The notes: a model not told the origin generated them from the sequence alone. Shown: positions 34,080-44,253, numbered from the stretch's first letter. The stretch: 64,000 nt of DNA from Allobosea sp. Root483D1 (GCF_001429505.1 NZ_LMJW01000001.1:36241-100240); one strand, 5' to 3'. Numbers and translations: made by a program.

Positions 34080-34823
34080 ATGATCGATATCCGCATCACC
34101 CCTGACAAGAACGAGCTCGGCCGGCAAGCCGCGGCGCTCGGAGCCGAGACGATCCGTGCTGCGATCGCCCGCCATGGCGAGGCGACGATCATCGTCGCCA
34201 CCGGCGCGAGCCAGTTCGAAATGCTGCAGAACCTCGTCGTCGCCGAGGGCATCGACTGGTCGAAGGTCACCGCCTTCCATCTCGACGAATATGTCGGCCT
34301 GCCCGAGAGCCATCCGGCGAGCTTCCGTGGCTATCTCAGGGAGCGCTTCCTCGCCCCGCTCGCAGTCAAGCCGGCCTTCAACTTCGTCAATGGCGAGGGG
34401 GGCCCCGCCGCCGAAACGAAACGCCTCAATGGCCTGATCGCTGGCCGGCGCGTCGATCTCTGCTTCGCCGGCTTCGGCGAGAACTGCCATCTCGCCTTCA
34501 ACGATCCGCCGGCCGATTTCGACACCAACGAGCCCTATATCGTCGTCACCCTCGACGAGGCCTGCCGGAACCAGCAATTCGGCGAGGGCTGGTTCGAGAG
34601 CTTTGCCGCGGTGCCGGAGCAGGCGATCTCGATGAGCATCCGCCAGATCCTGAAGAGCGAGTTGATCATCCTGTCGGTGCCGGACGCCCGCAAGGCGCAA
34701 GCGGTGAAGGATGCGCTCGAAGGCGAGATCACGCCGCTGCATCCGGCCTCGATCCTGCAGCGCCACCCCAATACGGTTCTGTTCCTCGATCCGCCGGCCG
34801 CCTCGCTGCTGAAGAAGGGCTGA
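34080..34823 (+). CDS. nagB: Glucosamine-6-phosphate deaminase
   Basis: This 247-residue enzyme converts glucosamine-6-phosphate to fructose-6-phosphate and ammonia. Family motifs: [14 protein letters not shown], the catalytic [20 protein letters not shown] and [14 protein letters not shown], a variant of the usual GIGxDGHIAFNEP loop with Glu and Cys in place of Asp and Gly. Lengths agree with the short NagB class. A GntR/NagR-type operator lies 30 bp upstream; nagA starts 7 bp downstream. Confidence 0.92.
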   Translation: MIDIRITPDKNELGRQAAALGAETIRAAIARHGEATIIVATGASQFEMLQNLVVAEGIDWSKVTAFHLDEYVGLPESHPASFRGYLRERFLAPLAVKPAFNFVNGEGGPAAETKRLNGLIAGRRVDLCFAGFGENCHLAFNDPPADFDTNEPYIVVTLDEACRNQQFGEGWFESFAAVPEQAISMSIRQILKSELIILSVPDARKAQAVKDALEGEITPLHPASILQRHPNTVLFLDPPAASLLKKG

Positions 34824-34830
34824 GGCGAAG

Positions 34831-35853
34831 ATGCCCGTCTCGCCCGGCCTCGTCGATCTCCAGATCAACGGCTTCGCCGGCGTCGACTTCAACGACCCGG
34901 CGATCACGGCGGCCGATCTCGACCGGGCGCTGGAGGCGATGCTCAAGACCGGCGTCACGCACTGCCTGCCGACGATCATCACCGCCCACCCGCATGAATT
35001 GATCGAGCGCTTCGGCGCGCTCGACAAAGCCGTGGCCGGTAGCAGGCTCGGGCCGCTGATGTGCCCGGGCTATCATCTCGAAGGCCCGTTCCTGAACCCG
35101 GCTCCGGGCTATCATGGCTGCCATCCACCGCAGGCGATGACGGCGGCGCGGCCGGAGCTGATCGCGGAGGCCGAACGCGGCCTGTCGCGGCCGATCCTGA
35201 TGGTGACGCTCGCCGCCGAGCGCGAGGGCGCCGTCGCGTTGACGAGGACATTGGCCGAAGCCGGCAAGATCGTCGCCATCGGTCATTCGGCCGCCGATTT
35301 CGATCAGGTCTCGGCAGCAGCCGATGCGGGCTTGTCGCTCTCGACCCATCTCGGCAACGGCCTGCCGCAGACGCTGCACAAGCTCGCCAATCCGCTCTTC
35401 GCCCAGCTCGCGGAGGACCGGCTGATGGCCGGCTTCATCGCCGATGGCATCCATATCCACCCTAGGGCGCTCGCCGCGCTGATCCGGGCCAAGGGCTTCG
35501 AGCGCTCGATCCTGGTCACCGATGCGGTGGTGGCCGCCGCCGCGCCGGTTGGCCGCTACCATTTTGCCGGCATGGCCGTCGATCGCATGCCTGACGGTTC
35601 GGTGCGGCAGGGCGAAGGTCTGCTCGCCGGCTCGGCGCTCTGCCTCGACGAGTCCATCAGGAATGTCGTCGCCTGGGGCATCGCGACGCCGCAGCAGGCG
35701 TTCGCCATGGCATCCGGCCACGCGCTCGCCGCGATCCGGCCAGCCCTGAAGGCTTACGGCATCGCGCTTGCGGAGGGCGAGGTCGAGTGGTCGGATGATC
35801 TTTTCGTCCGGCGGGTTCGCCTCGCCGGTCAGGAACGCCGTTACGACGCATGA
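34831..35853 (+). CDS. nagA: N-acetylglucosamine-6-phosphate deacetylase (short form)
   Basis: This 340-residue amidohydrolase starts directly at SPGLVDLQINGFAGVDFND, so it lacks the N-terminal 40-odd residues (part of the small beta domain) of the 382-residue E. coli NagA. Active-site features remain: HLEGPFLNP, GHSAADFDQ, STHLGNG and the catalytic Asp in LVTDAVV. It removes acetyl from GlcNAc-6-phosphate to feed NagB. Whether an alternative earlier start exists is unclear: the gap to nagB is only 7 bp. The following solute-binding protein gene is 36 bp downstream. Confidence 0.88.
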   Translation: MPVSPGLVDLQINGFAGVDFNDPAITAADLDRALEAMLKTGVTHCLPTIITAHPHELIERFGALDKAVAGSRLGPLMCPGYHLEGPFLNPAPGYHGCHPPQAMTAARPELIAEAERGLSRPILMVTLAAEREGAVALTRTLAEAGKIVAIGHSAADFDQVSAAADAGLSLSTHLGNGLPQTLHKLANPLFAQLAEDRLMAGFIADGIHIHPRALAALIRAKGFERSILVTDAVVAAAAPVGRYHFAGMAVDRMPDGSVRQGEGLLAGSALCLDESIRNVVAWGIATPQQAFAMASGHALAAIRPALKAYGIALAEGEVEWSDDLFVRRVRLAGQERRYDA

Positions 35854-35889
35854 CCGCCGGCTGACCGGCGGCATAATAAGGGGAAGGCA

Positions 35890-37080
35890 ATGACCAAGCA
35901 TCTCAAGGGCATCGACCGCCGCACCGTGCTCGGCGGCTTAGGGGCGCTCGCCGCCGGCGGGCCGGCGCTCGCCGCCTCGCCGCCGCTGCCGACCAGTCCC
36001 GTCGTGATCAGCGTCATGGATGTCGGTGGCGCGCTCGCCTTGATGCAGAGGGCGTTCGAGGATTACCGCACCGCCAATCCCAAGCTGGTCTCGCGCATCG
36101 CCTTCGTGAAGGCCCCTGCCCCCGAACTCGCCAGCAAGCTCAAGGCGCAGCAGGATGCCGGCAAGGTCGATCTCGACCTGATCCTGACCGGCAGCGACGG
36201 TCTCGCCGCAGGCCTCGACCAGAAGCTCTGGCAGAAAATCTTGCCCGACTTCGCCGACAAATTCCCGAACATCGAGGCGAATTACGAGCCGGCGGCGCTC
36301 AACCTGCACAAGGTCCAGGGCGACGGCTTCGGCGTCGTCGTCAACTACTACCCGTCCGGCCCGCTGCTCGAATACATGCCCGACCGGGTCAAGAGCCCGC
36401 CGACCACGGCCGAGGAATTGCTCGCCTGGGCCAAGGCCAATCCGAACAAGTTCATGTATGCCCGCCCGACCAATTCCGGCCCGGGCCGCACCTTCATGAT
36501 GGGCCTGCCCTACATCCTCGGCGACAAGGACCCGCAGGACCCGGTCGGCGGCTGGGACAAGACCTGGGCCTATCTGCAGGAACTCGGCCAGTACATCGAG
36601 TACTACCCGGCCGGCACCGGCGCGACGATGAAGGAGTTCGGCGACGGCTCGCGCGACATCATCATCTCGACCACCGGCTGGGACATCAATCCGCGGGCGC
36701 TCGGCATCGTCCCGAAGGAAGCCAAGATCCAGACGCTGAAGGGCTTCCACTGGGTCTCGGACGCGTTCTTCATGTGCGTGCCCAAGGGCCTGCCCAATGA
36801 CCGTCTCGCCGTGGTGCTCGACATCATGGCGCATGTGCTGACGCCGAAGATGCAGGCTTATTCCTATGACGAGGGCTATCTCTATCCGGGTCCGGCGGTG
36901 AAGAACGTGCCGCTCTCGCTGGCTCCGGAGGCGAGCCAGAAGGTGATCGCCGAGTTCGGCCGACCGGAATATGCCGACCTCATCGCCAACAACCCGATCG
37001 AGCTGCCGCTGAAGCCCGACAAGATGGTCGTCGCGTTCAGGAAGTGGGACGAGTTGGTCGGCGCCAAGCGGGCGAAGTGA
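35890..37080 (+). CDS. ABC transporter solute-binding protein, Tat-exported
   Basis: This 396-residue protein begins with a twin-arginine signal (DRRTVLGGLGALAAGG, cleavage near ALAAS), so it is exported folded to the periplasm. The mature part fits an extracellular solute-binding protein of family 1 (VISVMDVGGALALMQRAFED, DLILTGSDGLAAGL, NNPIELPL near the end), resembling binding proteins for small organic ligands. It follows nagBA in the same direction, but no permease or ATPase gene is near. Ligand unknown; an amino-sugar role is only suggested by context. Confidence 0.8.
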   Translation: MTKHLKGIDRRTVLGGLGALAAGGPALAASPPLPTSPVVISVMDVGGALALMQRAFEDYRTANPKLVSRIAFVKAPAPELASKLKAQQDAGKVDLDLILTGSDGLAAGLDQKLWQKILPDFADKFPNIEANYEPAALNLHKVQGDGFGVVVNYYPSGPLLEYMPDRVKSPPTTAEELLAWAKANPNKFMYARPTNSGPGRTFMMGLPYILGDKDPQDPVGGWDKTWAYLQELGQYIEYYPAGTGATMKEFGDGSRDIIISTTGWDINPRALGIVPKEAKIQTLKGFHWVSDAFFMCVPKGLPNDRLAVVLDIMAHVLTPKMQAYSYDEGYLYPGPAVKNVPLSLAPEASQKVIAEFGRPEYADLIANNPIELPLKPDKMVVAFRKWDELVGAKRAK

Positions 37081-37100
37081 TCTCGCGCCTATAGAGAACA

Positions 37101-37141
37101 CATGATCCGATCAGATTGCCGCGCAATCTGATCGGATCATG
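37101..37141. terminator. Perfect 18-bp palindrome, bidirectional terminator or dispersed repeat
   Basis: Arms 37101-37118 and 37124-37141 are perfectly complementary around CCGCG. It sits between convergent genes, 20 bp after the binding protein stop and 30 bp after the symporter stop, so it can end both transcripts. There is no T-run. The GATCCGATCAGATTG arms look like a repeat unit that recurs elsewhere. Confidence 0.65.
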
Positions 37142-37171
37142 CTCGTGCATCAGAACCGACGCACGCCCGCC

Positions 37172-38539
37172 TCAGGCGGTTTGCGCGCCGGCGTCGATCG
37201 CCTCGATGTCGCCGGCGCGGTCGTATTGCGCCTGATCGAGAATACCTTGCCGCTTGGCGACGATGGTCGGCACCAGGGCCTGGCCGGCGACGTTCACGGC
37301 GGTGCGGCCCATGTCGAGGATCGGGTCGATGGCGAGCAGCAGGCCGACGCCGGCGAGTGGCAGGCCGAGCGTCGACAAGGTCAGCGTCAGCATCACCGTC
37401 GCGCCTGTGAGTCCCGCGGTCGCGGCCGAGCCGATCACCGAGACGAAGGCGATCAGCACATATTCCTGCAGGCCGAGCGGGACGCCGTAGAACTGCGCCA
37501 CGAAGATCGCCGAGATCGCCGGATAGATTGCGGCGCAGCCATCCATCTTGGTGGTCGCGCCGAGCGGCACGGCGAAGGCGGCGTATTCCCGGGGGACGCC
37601 GAGGCTCTTCTCGGTCACGGCCTCGGTCACCGGCAAGGTGCCGACCGAGGAGCGCGAGACGAAGGCGAGCTGGATCGCCGGCCAGGCGCCGGCGAAGAAG
37701 CGCAGCGGCGAAAGCCCGTGCAGGATGAGCAGCGCCGGGTAGACGATCAGCAACACGATGGCGAGGCCGAGATAGATCGCGAAGGCGTACCAGGAGAGCT
37801 GCTGCAGGGTCTGCCAGCCATATTGCGTCACCGCGTTGCCGAGCAGGCCGATGGTGCCGATCGGCGTCAGCCGGATCACCCACCACAGGATCTTGCGGAC
37901 GATCGCCAGCAGCGACTCGTTGAAGGCGAGGAAGCTGTTGGCGCGCTCGCCGACCTTCAGCGCCGCAACGCCGATGACGATCGAGATGACGAGGAGCTGC
38001 AGCACGTTGAAGCCGAGCCGCGTGGTCGCCGCCCCGCCGTCGATCCGGGTCGACGCCTGCAGGCCGAGCATGTTGGCGGGAACCAGGCCCTTGAGGAAGT
38101 CGAGCCAGGAGCCGACCGAGCCGGGCGCCTTGGCGCTGGCGGCGATCGCGCCTGAATTGATGCCGGGCTGGATGACGAGACCGAGCGCGATGCCGATCAG
38201 CACGGCGATGAAGGCGGTGAGCGCGAACCAGAGCAGCGTCTGCCAGACCAAAGCGGCCGCATTGGAGAGCTGCCGGAGGTTGCTGATCGAGGCGACGATC
38301 GCCGTGAAGATCAGCGGCGGCACCAGCGCCTGCAACAGCTGTACGAAGATCGAGCCGGTCGTCTGGAGCGCGACAGTCAGCCCGTTCGGCTGCCCGGCCG
38401 CATCCGGCCCGATATTGCGCGCGATCCAGCCGAGCACGAGCCCGACGACCATCGCCGCCAGAACCTGGAAGCCGAAATTGGCGTAAAACGGCTTGGTGCC
38501 GGCGGCCGCCGCGCCGGCTCGGGATGTCACTGTGGTCAT
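37172..38539 (-). CDS. Dicarboxylate/amino acid:cation symporter (DAACS family)
   Basis: This 455-residue membrane protein has the DctA/GltP signature: SRSSVGTLPVTEAVTEK for the serine-rich hairpin, AFAVPLGATTKMDGCAA for the conserved loop and TLTLSTLGLPLAGVGLLLAI with PILDMGRTAVNVAGQ. It imports C4-dicarboxylates or glutamate/aspartate with H+ or Na+. ATG 38539 gives MTTVTSRAGAAAAGTKPFYA; upstream in-frame codons to 38641 look non-coding. A perfect CGCTTATATAAGCG palindrome lies 45 bp upstream. Confidence 0.92.
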   Translation of the reverse strand: MTTVTSRAGAAAAGTKPFYANFGFQVLAAMVVGLVLGWIARNIGPDAAGQPNGLTVALQTTGSIFVQLLQALVPPLIFTAIVASISNLRQLSNAAALVWQTLLWFALTAFIAVLIGIALGLVIQPGINSGAIAASAKAPGSVGSWLDFLKGLVPANMLGLQASTRIDGGAATTRLGFNVLQLLVISIVIGVAALKVGERANSFLAFNESLLAIVRKILWWVIRLTPIGTIGLLGNAVTQYGWQTLQQLSWYAFAIYLGLAIVLLIVYPALLILHGLSPLRFFAGAWPAIQLAFVSRSSVGTLPVTEAVTEKSLGVPREYAAFAVPLGATTKMDGCAAIYPAISAIFVAQFYGVPLGLQEYVLIAFVSVIGSAATAGLTGATVMLTLTLSTLGLPLAGVGLLLAIDPILDMGRTAVNVAGQALVPTIVAKRQGILDQAQYDRAGDIEAIDAGAQTA

Positions 38540-38583
38540 GATAGGAACTCGTCGATCGCCGCCACGCGGCTGAATATGTCTGC

Positions 38584-38597
38584 CGCTTATATAAGCG
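38584..38597. promoter_or_regulatory. Perfect 14-bp palindrome (CGCTTATATAAGCG) upstream of symporter
   Basis: A perfect palindrome in an AT-rich island stands 45 bp before the symporter start. It could be the operator of a local promoter; no regulator gene is adjacent. Inferred. Confidence 0.45.
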
Positions 38598-38727
38598 CCA
38601 CGGGAACTTGCCGGAAGCCAAGCACATCCATTTTGCGCCATCCCGACAGCAAGGATGTTCTAAACGGAACCGCTCTGAGGAGAATTATTTTCTCCAAACC
38701 GGATTGGGCATCCGCATATGCCTCCGT

Positions 38728-40509
38728 TCAGCGCAGCGGCCAGACCCAGAGGATCAACGGCACCGCGAGCAGGATCACCAGCAGCGACAATGGCGCGCCG
38801 AGCCTGGAATAGTCGCCGAAGCGATAGCCGCCCGGCCCCATCACCAGCGTGTTGCACTGGTGGCCGATCGGGGTGAGGAAGTCGCAGGCCGCGCCGATCG
38901 CCACCGCCATCAGGAAGGCGTCGGGATTGTAGCCGAGCGTCTTGGCGAAACCGGCGCCGATCGGCGCCATCACCAGCACGGTCGCGGCATTGTTGAGGAA
39001 GGGCGTCACCGCCATGGCGGCGACGAGCATCAGCCCGACCGCGCCCCAGCCCGGCAGGCCGGAGCCGATCTGCGCCAGAAGTCCGGCGAAGACATCGGTC
39101 GCGCCGGTGACCCGCAGGCTGTCGCTGACCGGGATCAGTGCCGCCAGCATGATCAGGATCGGCGCCTCGACCGAATCATAGGCATCGCGCAGCGTCAGCG
39201 CGCGCGTCACCAGCAGGAGCACCGCAGCGGCGAAGAAGGCGATCGCCACCGGCAGCAGGCCGAGTGCGACGACGATCACCGTCGCGGCGACGATCGTCCC
39301 TGTGACGAGGCGGCGACGCGTGCTGCCGAGCTGAAGGCTGCGCGCCGCCAAGGGCAGCAGGCCGAGCTCGCGCAGGCGCTCGGGCAGCAGATCCTCGTCG
39401 CCCTGCAGCAGCACGACGTCACCGGCGCGCAGGCGGATGTCGCGCAGGCGCTCGGTGATGCGCTCGCCGGCTCGGCTGATGCCGAGCAGGTTGATGTGGA
39501 AGCGGGCATGCAGGTCGATCTCGGCGGCGCTGAGGCCTTCGAGCAGCGAGCCCTGCGTGACGATCGCCTCGCCGGTGCGGGCCGGGTCGAGCGAGCCCTC
39601 GCGCTGCGTGGACCGGTGCTGGCCGACAAGCTCGAGCTCGCCCGCCGCAATGACGCGCTCCAGCGCCTTGGGCTCGCCGCGCAGGAGCAGGATGTCGCCA
39701 GTGTGCAGGCTGGCATCGGGCAGCGGCGCACGGCGGCGCTCGCCATCGCGCAGGATCGCCACGACCTCGACCTCGCCATCGCCCGGCTTCCGGAGGTCGG
39801 CGACGGTCTTGCCGGCGAGCGGCCCCTTCTCGGGAAGGCGCGCCTCGGTCACGTAATCCTTGATGTCTACAGCCTGATCGAGCGAGCGCGAGCCCTGGCG
39901 ATCCTTCGGCAACAGACGGTAGGCGACGCTCAGGAAAGCGCAGCCGATGACCGCAATGCCGATACCGACCGGGGTGAAGTCGAACATCGCGAAAGGCTCG
40001 CCACCGAGTTCCTGCCGCACGCGCGAGACGATGACGTTGGGCGAAGTGCCGACCAGGGTGACGATACCGCCGAGCAGCGAGGCGAAGGCCATCGGCATCA
40101 GGAAGATCGAGGGCGACTTCCCGTCCTTGCGGGCGAGCTGGTAGGCGATCGGCAGCATCATGGCGAGCGCGCCGATGTTCTTGATGATCGCCGACATGCC
40201 GGCTACGACGAAGACGAGCACAGCGACCTGCGCCTGCGTCGAGCGCAGCGCCGGCGCGATGCGCGCCAGCGCCGTTTCGACGAGGCCCGAGCGTGCCACG
40301 GCGGCGCTGACGATCAGGGCGCTGGCGACGATAATGACGATGTCGTCAGAGAAGCCCTTGAAGGCCTCCTTGGCCGGGACGACGCCGATCGCGACACCCG
40401 CGAGCAGGGCCAGAAGTGCGACGACGTCATAGCGCAGCTTGCCCCAGACGAAGGCCACCATCATCGCGGCGACCAGGGAGCAGGACAGAATCTGCGGCAG
40501 TGTCATCAT
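38728..40509 (-). CDS. SLC13 (DASS) family permease with TrkA-C domains
   Basis: This 593-residue transporter has two membrane halves (residues about 1-195 and 400-593) joined by two RCK_C/TrkA-C domains at about 200-380. Features include AIIKNIGALAMMLPIAYQLA and GGIVTLVGTSPNVIVSRV in the first half and AVTPFLNNAATVLVMAP with DFLTPIGHQCNTLVMGPG in the second, as in SLC13 sulfate/dicarboxylate:Na+ carriers. RCK domains may bind nucleotide to gate transport. It shares the strand with CorA 34 bp upstream and is likely co-transcribed with it. Confidence 0.92.
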   Translation of the reverse strand: MMTLPQILSCSLVAAMMVAFVWGKLRYDVVALLALLAGVAIGVVPAKEAFKGFSDDIVIIVASALIVSAAVARSGLVETALARIAPALRSTQAQVAVLVFVVAGMSAIIKNIGALAMMLPIAYQLARKDGKSPSIFLMPMAFASLLGGIVTLVGTSPNVIVSRVRQELGGEPFAMFDFTPVGIGIAVIGCAFLSVAYRLLPKDRQGSRSLDQAVDIKDYVTEARLPEKGPLAGKTVADLRKPGDGEVEVVAILRDGERRRAPLPDASLHTGDILLLRGEPKALERVIAAGELELVGQHRSTQREGSLDPARTGEAIVTQGSLLEGLSAAEIDLHARFHINLLGISRAGERITERLRDIRLRAGDVVLLQGDEDLLPERLRELGLLPLAARSLQLGSTRRRLVTGTIVAATVIVVALGLLPVAIAFFAAAVLLLVTRALTLRDAYDSVEAPILIMLAALIPVSDSLRVTGATDVFAGLLAQIGSGLPGWGAVGLMLVAAMAVTPFLNNAATVLVMAPIGAGFAKTLGYNPDAFLMAVAIGAACDFLTPIGHQCNTLVMGPGGYRFGDYSRLGAPLSLLVILLAVPLILWVWPLR

Positions 40510-40543
40510 GCGCCTTTACGTAAGGCGCGAGGCGCCGGCCAGG

Positions 40544-41533
40544 TCAGAGCCACTTCTTCCAGCGGAAGAACAGGTAGGGCAGGATCGCCGCGACCACCAT
40601 GATGCCGAGCGACATCGGATAGCCGAGCTCCCACTTCAACTCCGGCATCTTCTCGAAGTTCATGCCGTAGATCGAGGCGACGAGCGTGGGCGGCATGAAG
40701 ACCACGGCGACGACCGAGAACAGCTTGATGATCTTGTTCTGCTCGATGCTGACCAGGCCGAGCGTCGCGTTCAGCATGAACTGCAGCTTGTTCGACAGGA
40801 AGGTGGCGTGCTCCTCGATCGCCTGGACGTCGCGGATCGCGGCCCGCCATTCCGGGGTGAAGCCACTCGCCGCCTTCTTGGTGCGCTTGAAGTTGGCGGA
40901 TAGGTAGAGCAGCACGCGCTCGACCGAGACCATGCTCTCGCGCACATTCGAGATGATGTGCTCGTACTGGCCGATCTTGCGCACCACCGCCTGATAGACA
41001 CGGCCCTGCTCGACGGTGGCGCTGTTGCCATCGAAGATCTGGCGCGAACGCATGTCGATTCGGTCGCCGACGCCACGCAGCACCTCGGCAGCCCGGTCGA
41101 CGATCGCCTCGATCAAGCCCTCGATCACACCGGCCGGTTCCAGCTCGCAACCGCCTGGCTTGGTGACGCGGTTCATGAAGATATTGAAGGCGCCGGGCTC
41201 GTCATAACGCACCGTGACCAGCGCCTTCTCGGTCAGGATGAAGGTGACGTCGGCGAGCCGGGGGACATTGGTGTCCGACTGGCAGATGACGCGCAGCGTC
41301 ATGTAATGCGCGCCGTCCTCGGCATAGATCGTCTCGGAAGGCTCGAGATCGTGCATCTCCTCCCGCGTCGGGATCGAGATCCCCAGATGCTGCTCGACCT
41401 TGGCGTCTTCGGCCGGCGTCGGGTTGAGCAGGTCGATCCAGATCGCGCCGGGCGGAATCTCCTCCTCGACGGCAAGGGTCCGATGCGCGAGCTTGTCGCC
41501 ATGCGTCTGGCAGATACCGTGGATCAGGAGCAT
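40544..41533 (-). CDS. CorA family magnesium/divalent cation transporter
   Basis: This 329-residue protein starts MLLIHGICQTHGDKLAHRTL. The long N-terminal cytosolic domain ends in two membrane segments with the selectivity motif YGMNF (ASIYGMNFEKMPELKWELGY). CorA pentamers carry Mg2+, Co2+ and Ni2+ into the cell. The SLC13 gene follows by 34 bp. A 221-bp spacer separates it from the divergent chemoreceptor gene. No M-box-like leader is evident. Confidence 0.94.
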   Translation of the reverse strand: MLLIHGICQTHGDKLAHRTLAVEEEIPPGAIWIDLLNPTPAEDAKVEQHLGISIPTREEMHDLEPSETIYAEDGAHYMTLRVICQSDTNVPRLADVTFILTEKALVTVRYDEPGAFNIFMNRVTKPGGCELEPAGVIEGLIEAIVDRAAEVLRGVGDRIDMRSRQIFDGNSATVEQGRVYQAVVRKIGQYEHIISNVRESMVSVERVLLYLSANFKRTKKAASGFTPEWRAAIRDVQAIEEHATFLSNKLQFMLNATLGLVSIEQNKIIKLFSVVAVVFMPPTLVASIYGMNFEKMPELKWELGYPMSLGIMVVAAILPYLFFRWKKWL

Positions 41534-41754
41534 GGCCGGTCATCCGGAATCAGGCGCAGCGGGGCGCGGATTTGCACTGCACCAACTCCAAACGTCCGGC
41601 AGTGTCAAACCGATGACGGGTCCCGGGCGATGGCCGATCCCGACGCGCTATTCACGTGCCCCGGCAAGCGGATCCAGAGCGCGGCGGCGTGGTTAGCATA
41701 AAATAAATGGCGGGATGAGACACAGAACGGATCAGTCGCCCCTCCGGATTTGCC

Positions 41755-44253
41755 ATGCTCAACGCCGCGAAGAACCTCAGCATCAAGACCATGCTCCTGA
41801 CCGTCCTCGGTCTTGCCAGCGCGGCGATCGTAACGCTCTCGACGCAATCGCTCTGGCAGGCCTGGACGCGCTACAACACGGCCGTCGAGGTTTCGGTTCT
41901 CGCCGATCTGAACAAGGCTTATTTCGCCGCGCTGCAGAACCTCCGTTACGAACGTGGCAACGGCGCGAGCGCCATGACCATGCCCACCGACAAGAACGGC
42001 GGGATGATCGAGGACGTGCTGACGCGGCGCAAGCGTTTGGACGATGCGATCGCCACGGCGCAGGCGATCGTCCGGAAGAACGGCTACAGCGTTGCGACAA
42101 CCGTTTCGACCGAGATCGACAGCCATGTCGCGGCGCTGAAGCCCTTGCGGGCGAAGGTCGACGGCAACTGGAAGCTGCCGCTGGAGTCGCGTGAGAAGGA
42201 ACTCGTCGGGACCAGCATGGCCCAGACCGGCAAGTTCCTGACAGCGCTCGAAAGCGCCTCGGCGACACTCGAAGAACGCATCCTCGTCCTCGATGCCAAC
42301 TTCGCGAACCTTACCACCATCCGCGCGATGGCCTGGGCGGCACGCTCGCTCAGCGGATCTTCGACGATCGTGCTCAACAACGCTGTCGCCCAGGACCGGC
42401 CGCTCGATGCCAAGGAGAGCAATGCCGTCATCGTCAACGATGCGCGCATGGAATTCGCCTGGGGCGTGGTGAAGCAGCTCATCGGCCAGGCGAGCACCCC
42501 GCAGGCGCTGAAGGATGCGCTCGCGACGGCCGAGAACACCTATTTCGGCGGTACCTTCAAGGCGACGCGGGCCGACCTGGTCGCCAATGCGACGGGCGGC
42601 CGCAAGCCCGCGATCAATCCGGACCAATGGCGTGACCAGATCGTCGCCGCCTCCGAAACCGTCGGCGCCGTGGCGAGCCGCGCCATCGATGTCGTATCGG
42701 ATGCCGCGGACGCGAAGGCAGCCGCAGCGATGCGCTCGCTCGTGATGTACGGCCTCGTCCTCCTGGCCGCGCTCGCGCTGGCGCTCGTCGGGCTCTGGCT
42801 GGTGCAGCGCCGCGTGACGCGCCCGATCACCGCGCTGACCGCCTCGATGACGCAGCTGGCAGAGGGCGACTTCACCGCCGAGGTCATGGATACTGGCAGG
42901 AACGACGAAATCGGTGGGATGGCGGCCGCCGTCCGGGTGTTCAAGGAGAACGGGCTGCGCGTGCAGGCCCTGGAGGCGCAGGAGCGCGTCGCTGCGGCCG
43001 AACGCGCTGCGCGGACGGAATCGATGATCGCCGTGGTCAACGATGTCGGGACGGTCGTCGCCGCAGCGGCGGCGGGCGATTTCAGCGCGCGGTTGCAGCT
43101 GGAGAACGCCGACGCGCAGATGCAGCAGCTGGTCAACGGGATCAACCAGATCAACGCTGTCGTCGATGGCGCGACGACGGAATTCGCCGACATCCTGGCA
43201 TCCGTCTCGCAGGGCGATCTGACCCGCAGGATCGCTACCAGCTATCAGGGCCGTTTCGCCGAGCTGAAGCACTCGGTCAACGAGACGGTCGAGAGGCTCT
43301 CGGAGACGATCGGCGGCATCCAGGCGACGACCTCGCAGGTCTCGGCCTCAGCCCGTGAGATCAAGGCGGGCGCCGACGATCTCGCCAAACGGACCGAGGA
43401 GCAGGCCGCCTCGCTGGAGGAGACCGCGGCCACGACCGAGGAGCTCGCAGCCTCGGTCAAGGCGAGCGCCGGTTCCTCGAAGGTTGCGGCGTCGGCCTCC
43501 GACGAGGCCACGACCGTGGCGCAGCAGGGCGGCACGATCGTCCAGAACGCCGTCGCGGCGATGGAGCGGATCGAGGCGGCCTCGCGCAAGATCACCGACA
43601 TCACCTCGGTGATCGATGGCATCGCCTTCCAGACCAATCTGCTGGCGCTGAACGCCGCGGTCGAAGCAGCCCGCGCCGGCGATGCCGGCAAGGGCTTCGC
43701 GGTGGTGGCTTCGGAGGTCCGGACACTGGCGCAACGCTCGGCCGAGGCGTCGAAGGACATCACGACCTTGATCCAGTCCTCGACCGTCGAGATCGAGGAA
43801 GGGGTCAAGCTGGTCCGCTCTGCCGGTACGGCTCTGGACAAGATCGTCTCGGCCTCCCTGCAGGTCGCCGCGACGGTGGTCGAGATTTCAGCAGCGGCGG
43901 GCGAACAGGCCAACGGCATCGAGGAGATGAGCCAGACGGTCGCCCATATGGACGAGATGACCCAGCAGAACGCCGCGCTCGCCGAGGAAAGCGCCGCTTC
44001 CGCGGCCTCGCTCGCCGACCAGATCCACAGCCTGGATCAGCTCGTCGCGGCCTTCCGCATCGCCGATGGCGGTGCGCGGTCGACCAATGAGCCGGAGCGC
44101 CTGCGCAATCTCGCCGCAGCCGCGATGTCGGAACCCCGCTCTGCCCCGCGCGCACCGGCACGAAAGGCGCAACCCGCCCCCGCAGCTCCGATGCCCGCCC
44201 GCAAGGTCGCGGGCGGGGGAGCGCGCGACAACCATAGCTGGGAGGAGTTCTGA
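41755..44253 (+). CDS. Methyl-accepting chemotaxis protein
   Basis: This 832-residue chemoreceptor has membrane segment 1 at about residues 10-30, a periplasmic helical ligand domain to about 330, membrane segment 2 ([20 protein letters not shown]) at 331-350, HAMP, a linker, and a signalling domain with hairpin tip [20 protein letters not shown] near residue 620. The last residues NHSWEEF end in a W-x-x-F type pentapeptide that tethers CheR/CheB in other receptors. Ligand unknown. No che genes are adjacent. Confidence 0.96.
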   Translation: MLNAAKNLSIKTMLLTVLGLASAAIVTLSTQSLWQAWTRYNTAVEVSVLADLNKAYFAALQNLRYERGNGASAMTMPTDKNGGMIEDVLTRRKRLDDAIATAQAIVRKNGYSVATTVSTEIDSHVAALKPLRAKVDGNWKLPLESREKELVGTSMAQTGKFLTALESASATLEERILVLDANFANLTTIRAMAWAARSLSGSSTIVLNNAVAQDRPLDAKESNAVIVNDARMEFAWGVVKQLIGQASTPQALKDALATAENTYFGGTFKATRADLVANATGGRKPAINPDQWRDQIVAASETVGAVASRAIDVVSDAADAKAAAAMRSLVMYGLVLLAALALALVGLWLVQRRVTRPITALTASMTQLAEGDFTAEVMDTGRNDEIGGMAAAVRVFKENGLRVQALEAQERVAAAERAARTESMIAVVNDVGTVVAAAAAGDFSARLQLENADAQMQQLVNGINQINAVVDGATTEFADILASVSQGDLTRRIATSYQGRFAELKHSVNETVERLSETIGGIQATTSQVSASAREIKAGADDLAKRTEEQAASLEETAATTEELAASVKASAGSSKVAASASDEATTVAQQGGTIVQNAVAAMERIEAASRKITDITSVIDGIAFQTNLLALNAAVEAARAGDAGKGFAVVASEVRTLAQRSAEASKDITTLIQSSTVEIEEGVKLVRSAGTALDKIVSASLQVAATVVEISAAAGEQANGIEEMSQTVAHMDEMTQQNAALAEESAASAASLADQIHSLDQLVAAFRIADGGARSTNEPERLRNLAAAAMSEPRSAPRAPARKAQPAPAAPMPARKVAGGGARDNHSWEEF

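Noticed and set aside
38608..40602. 664-codon plus-strand open frame over the SLC13 gene
   Set aside because: Antisense to a clear membrane transporter; the frame lacks hydrophobic segments and is Arg/Asp/Gln-rich.
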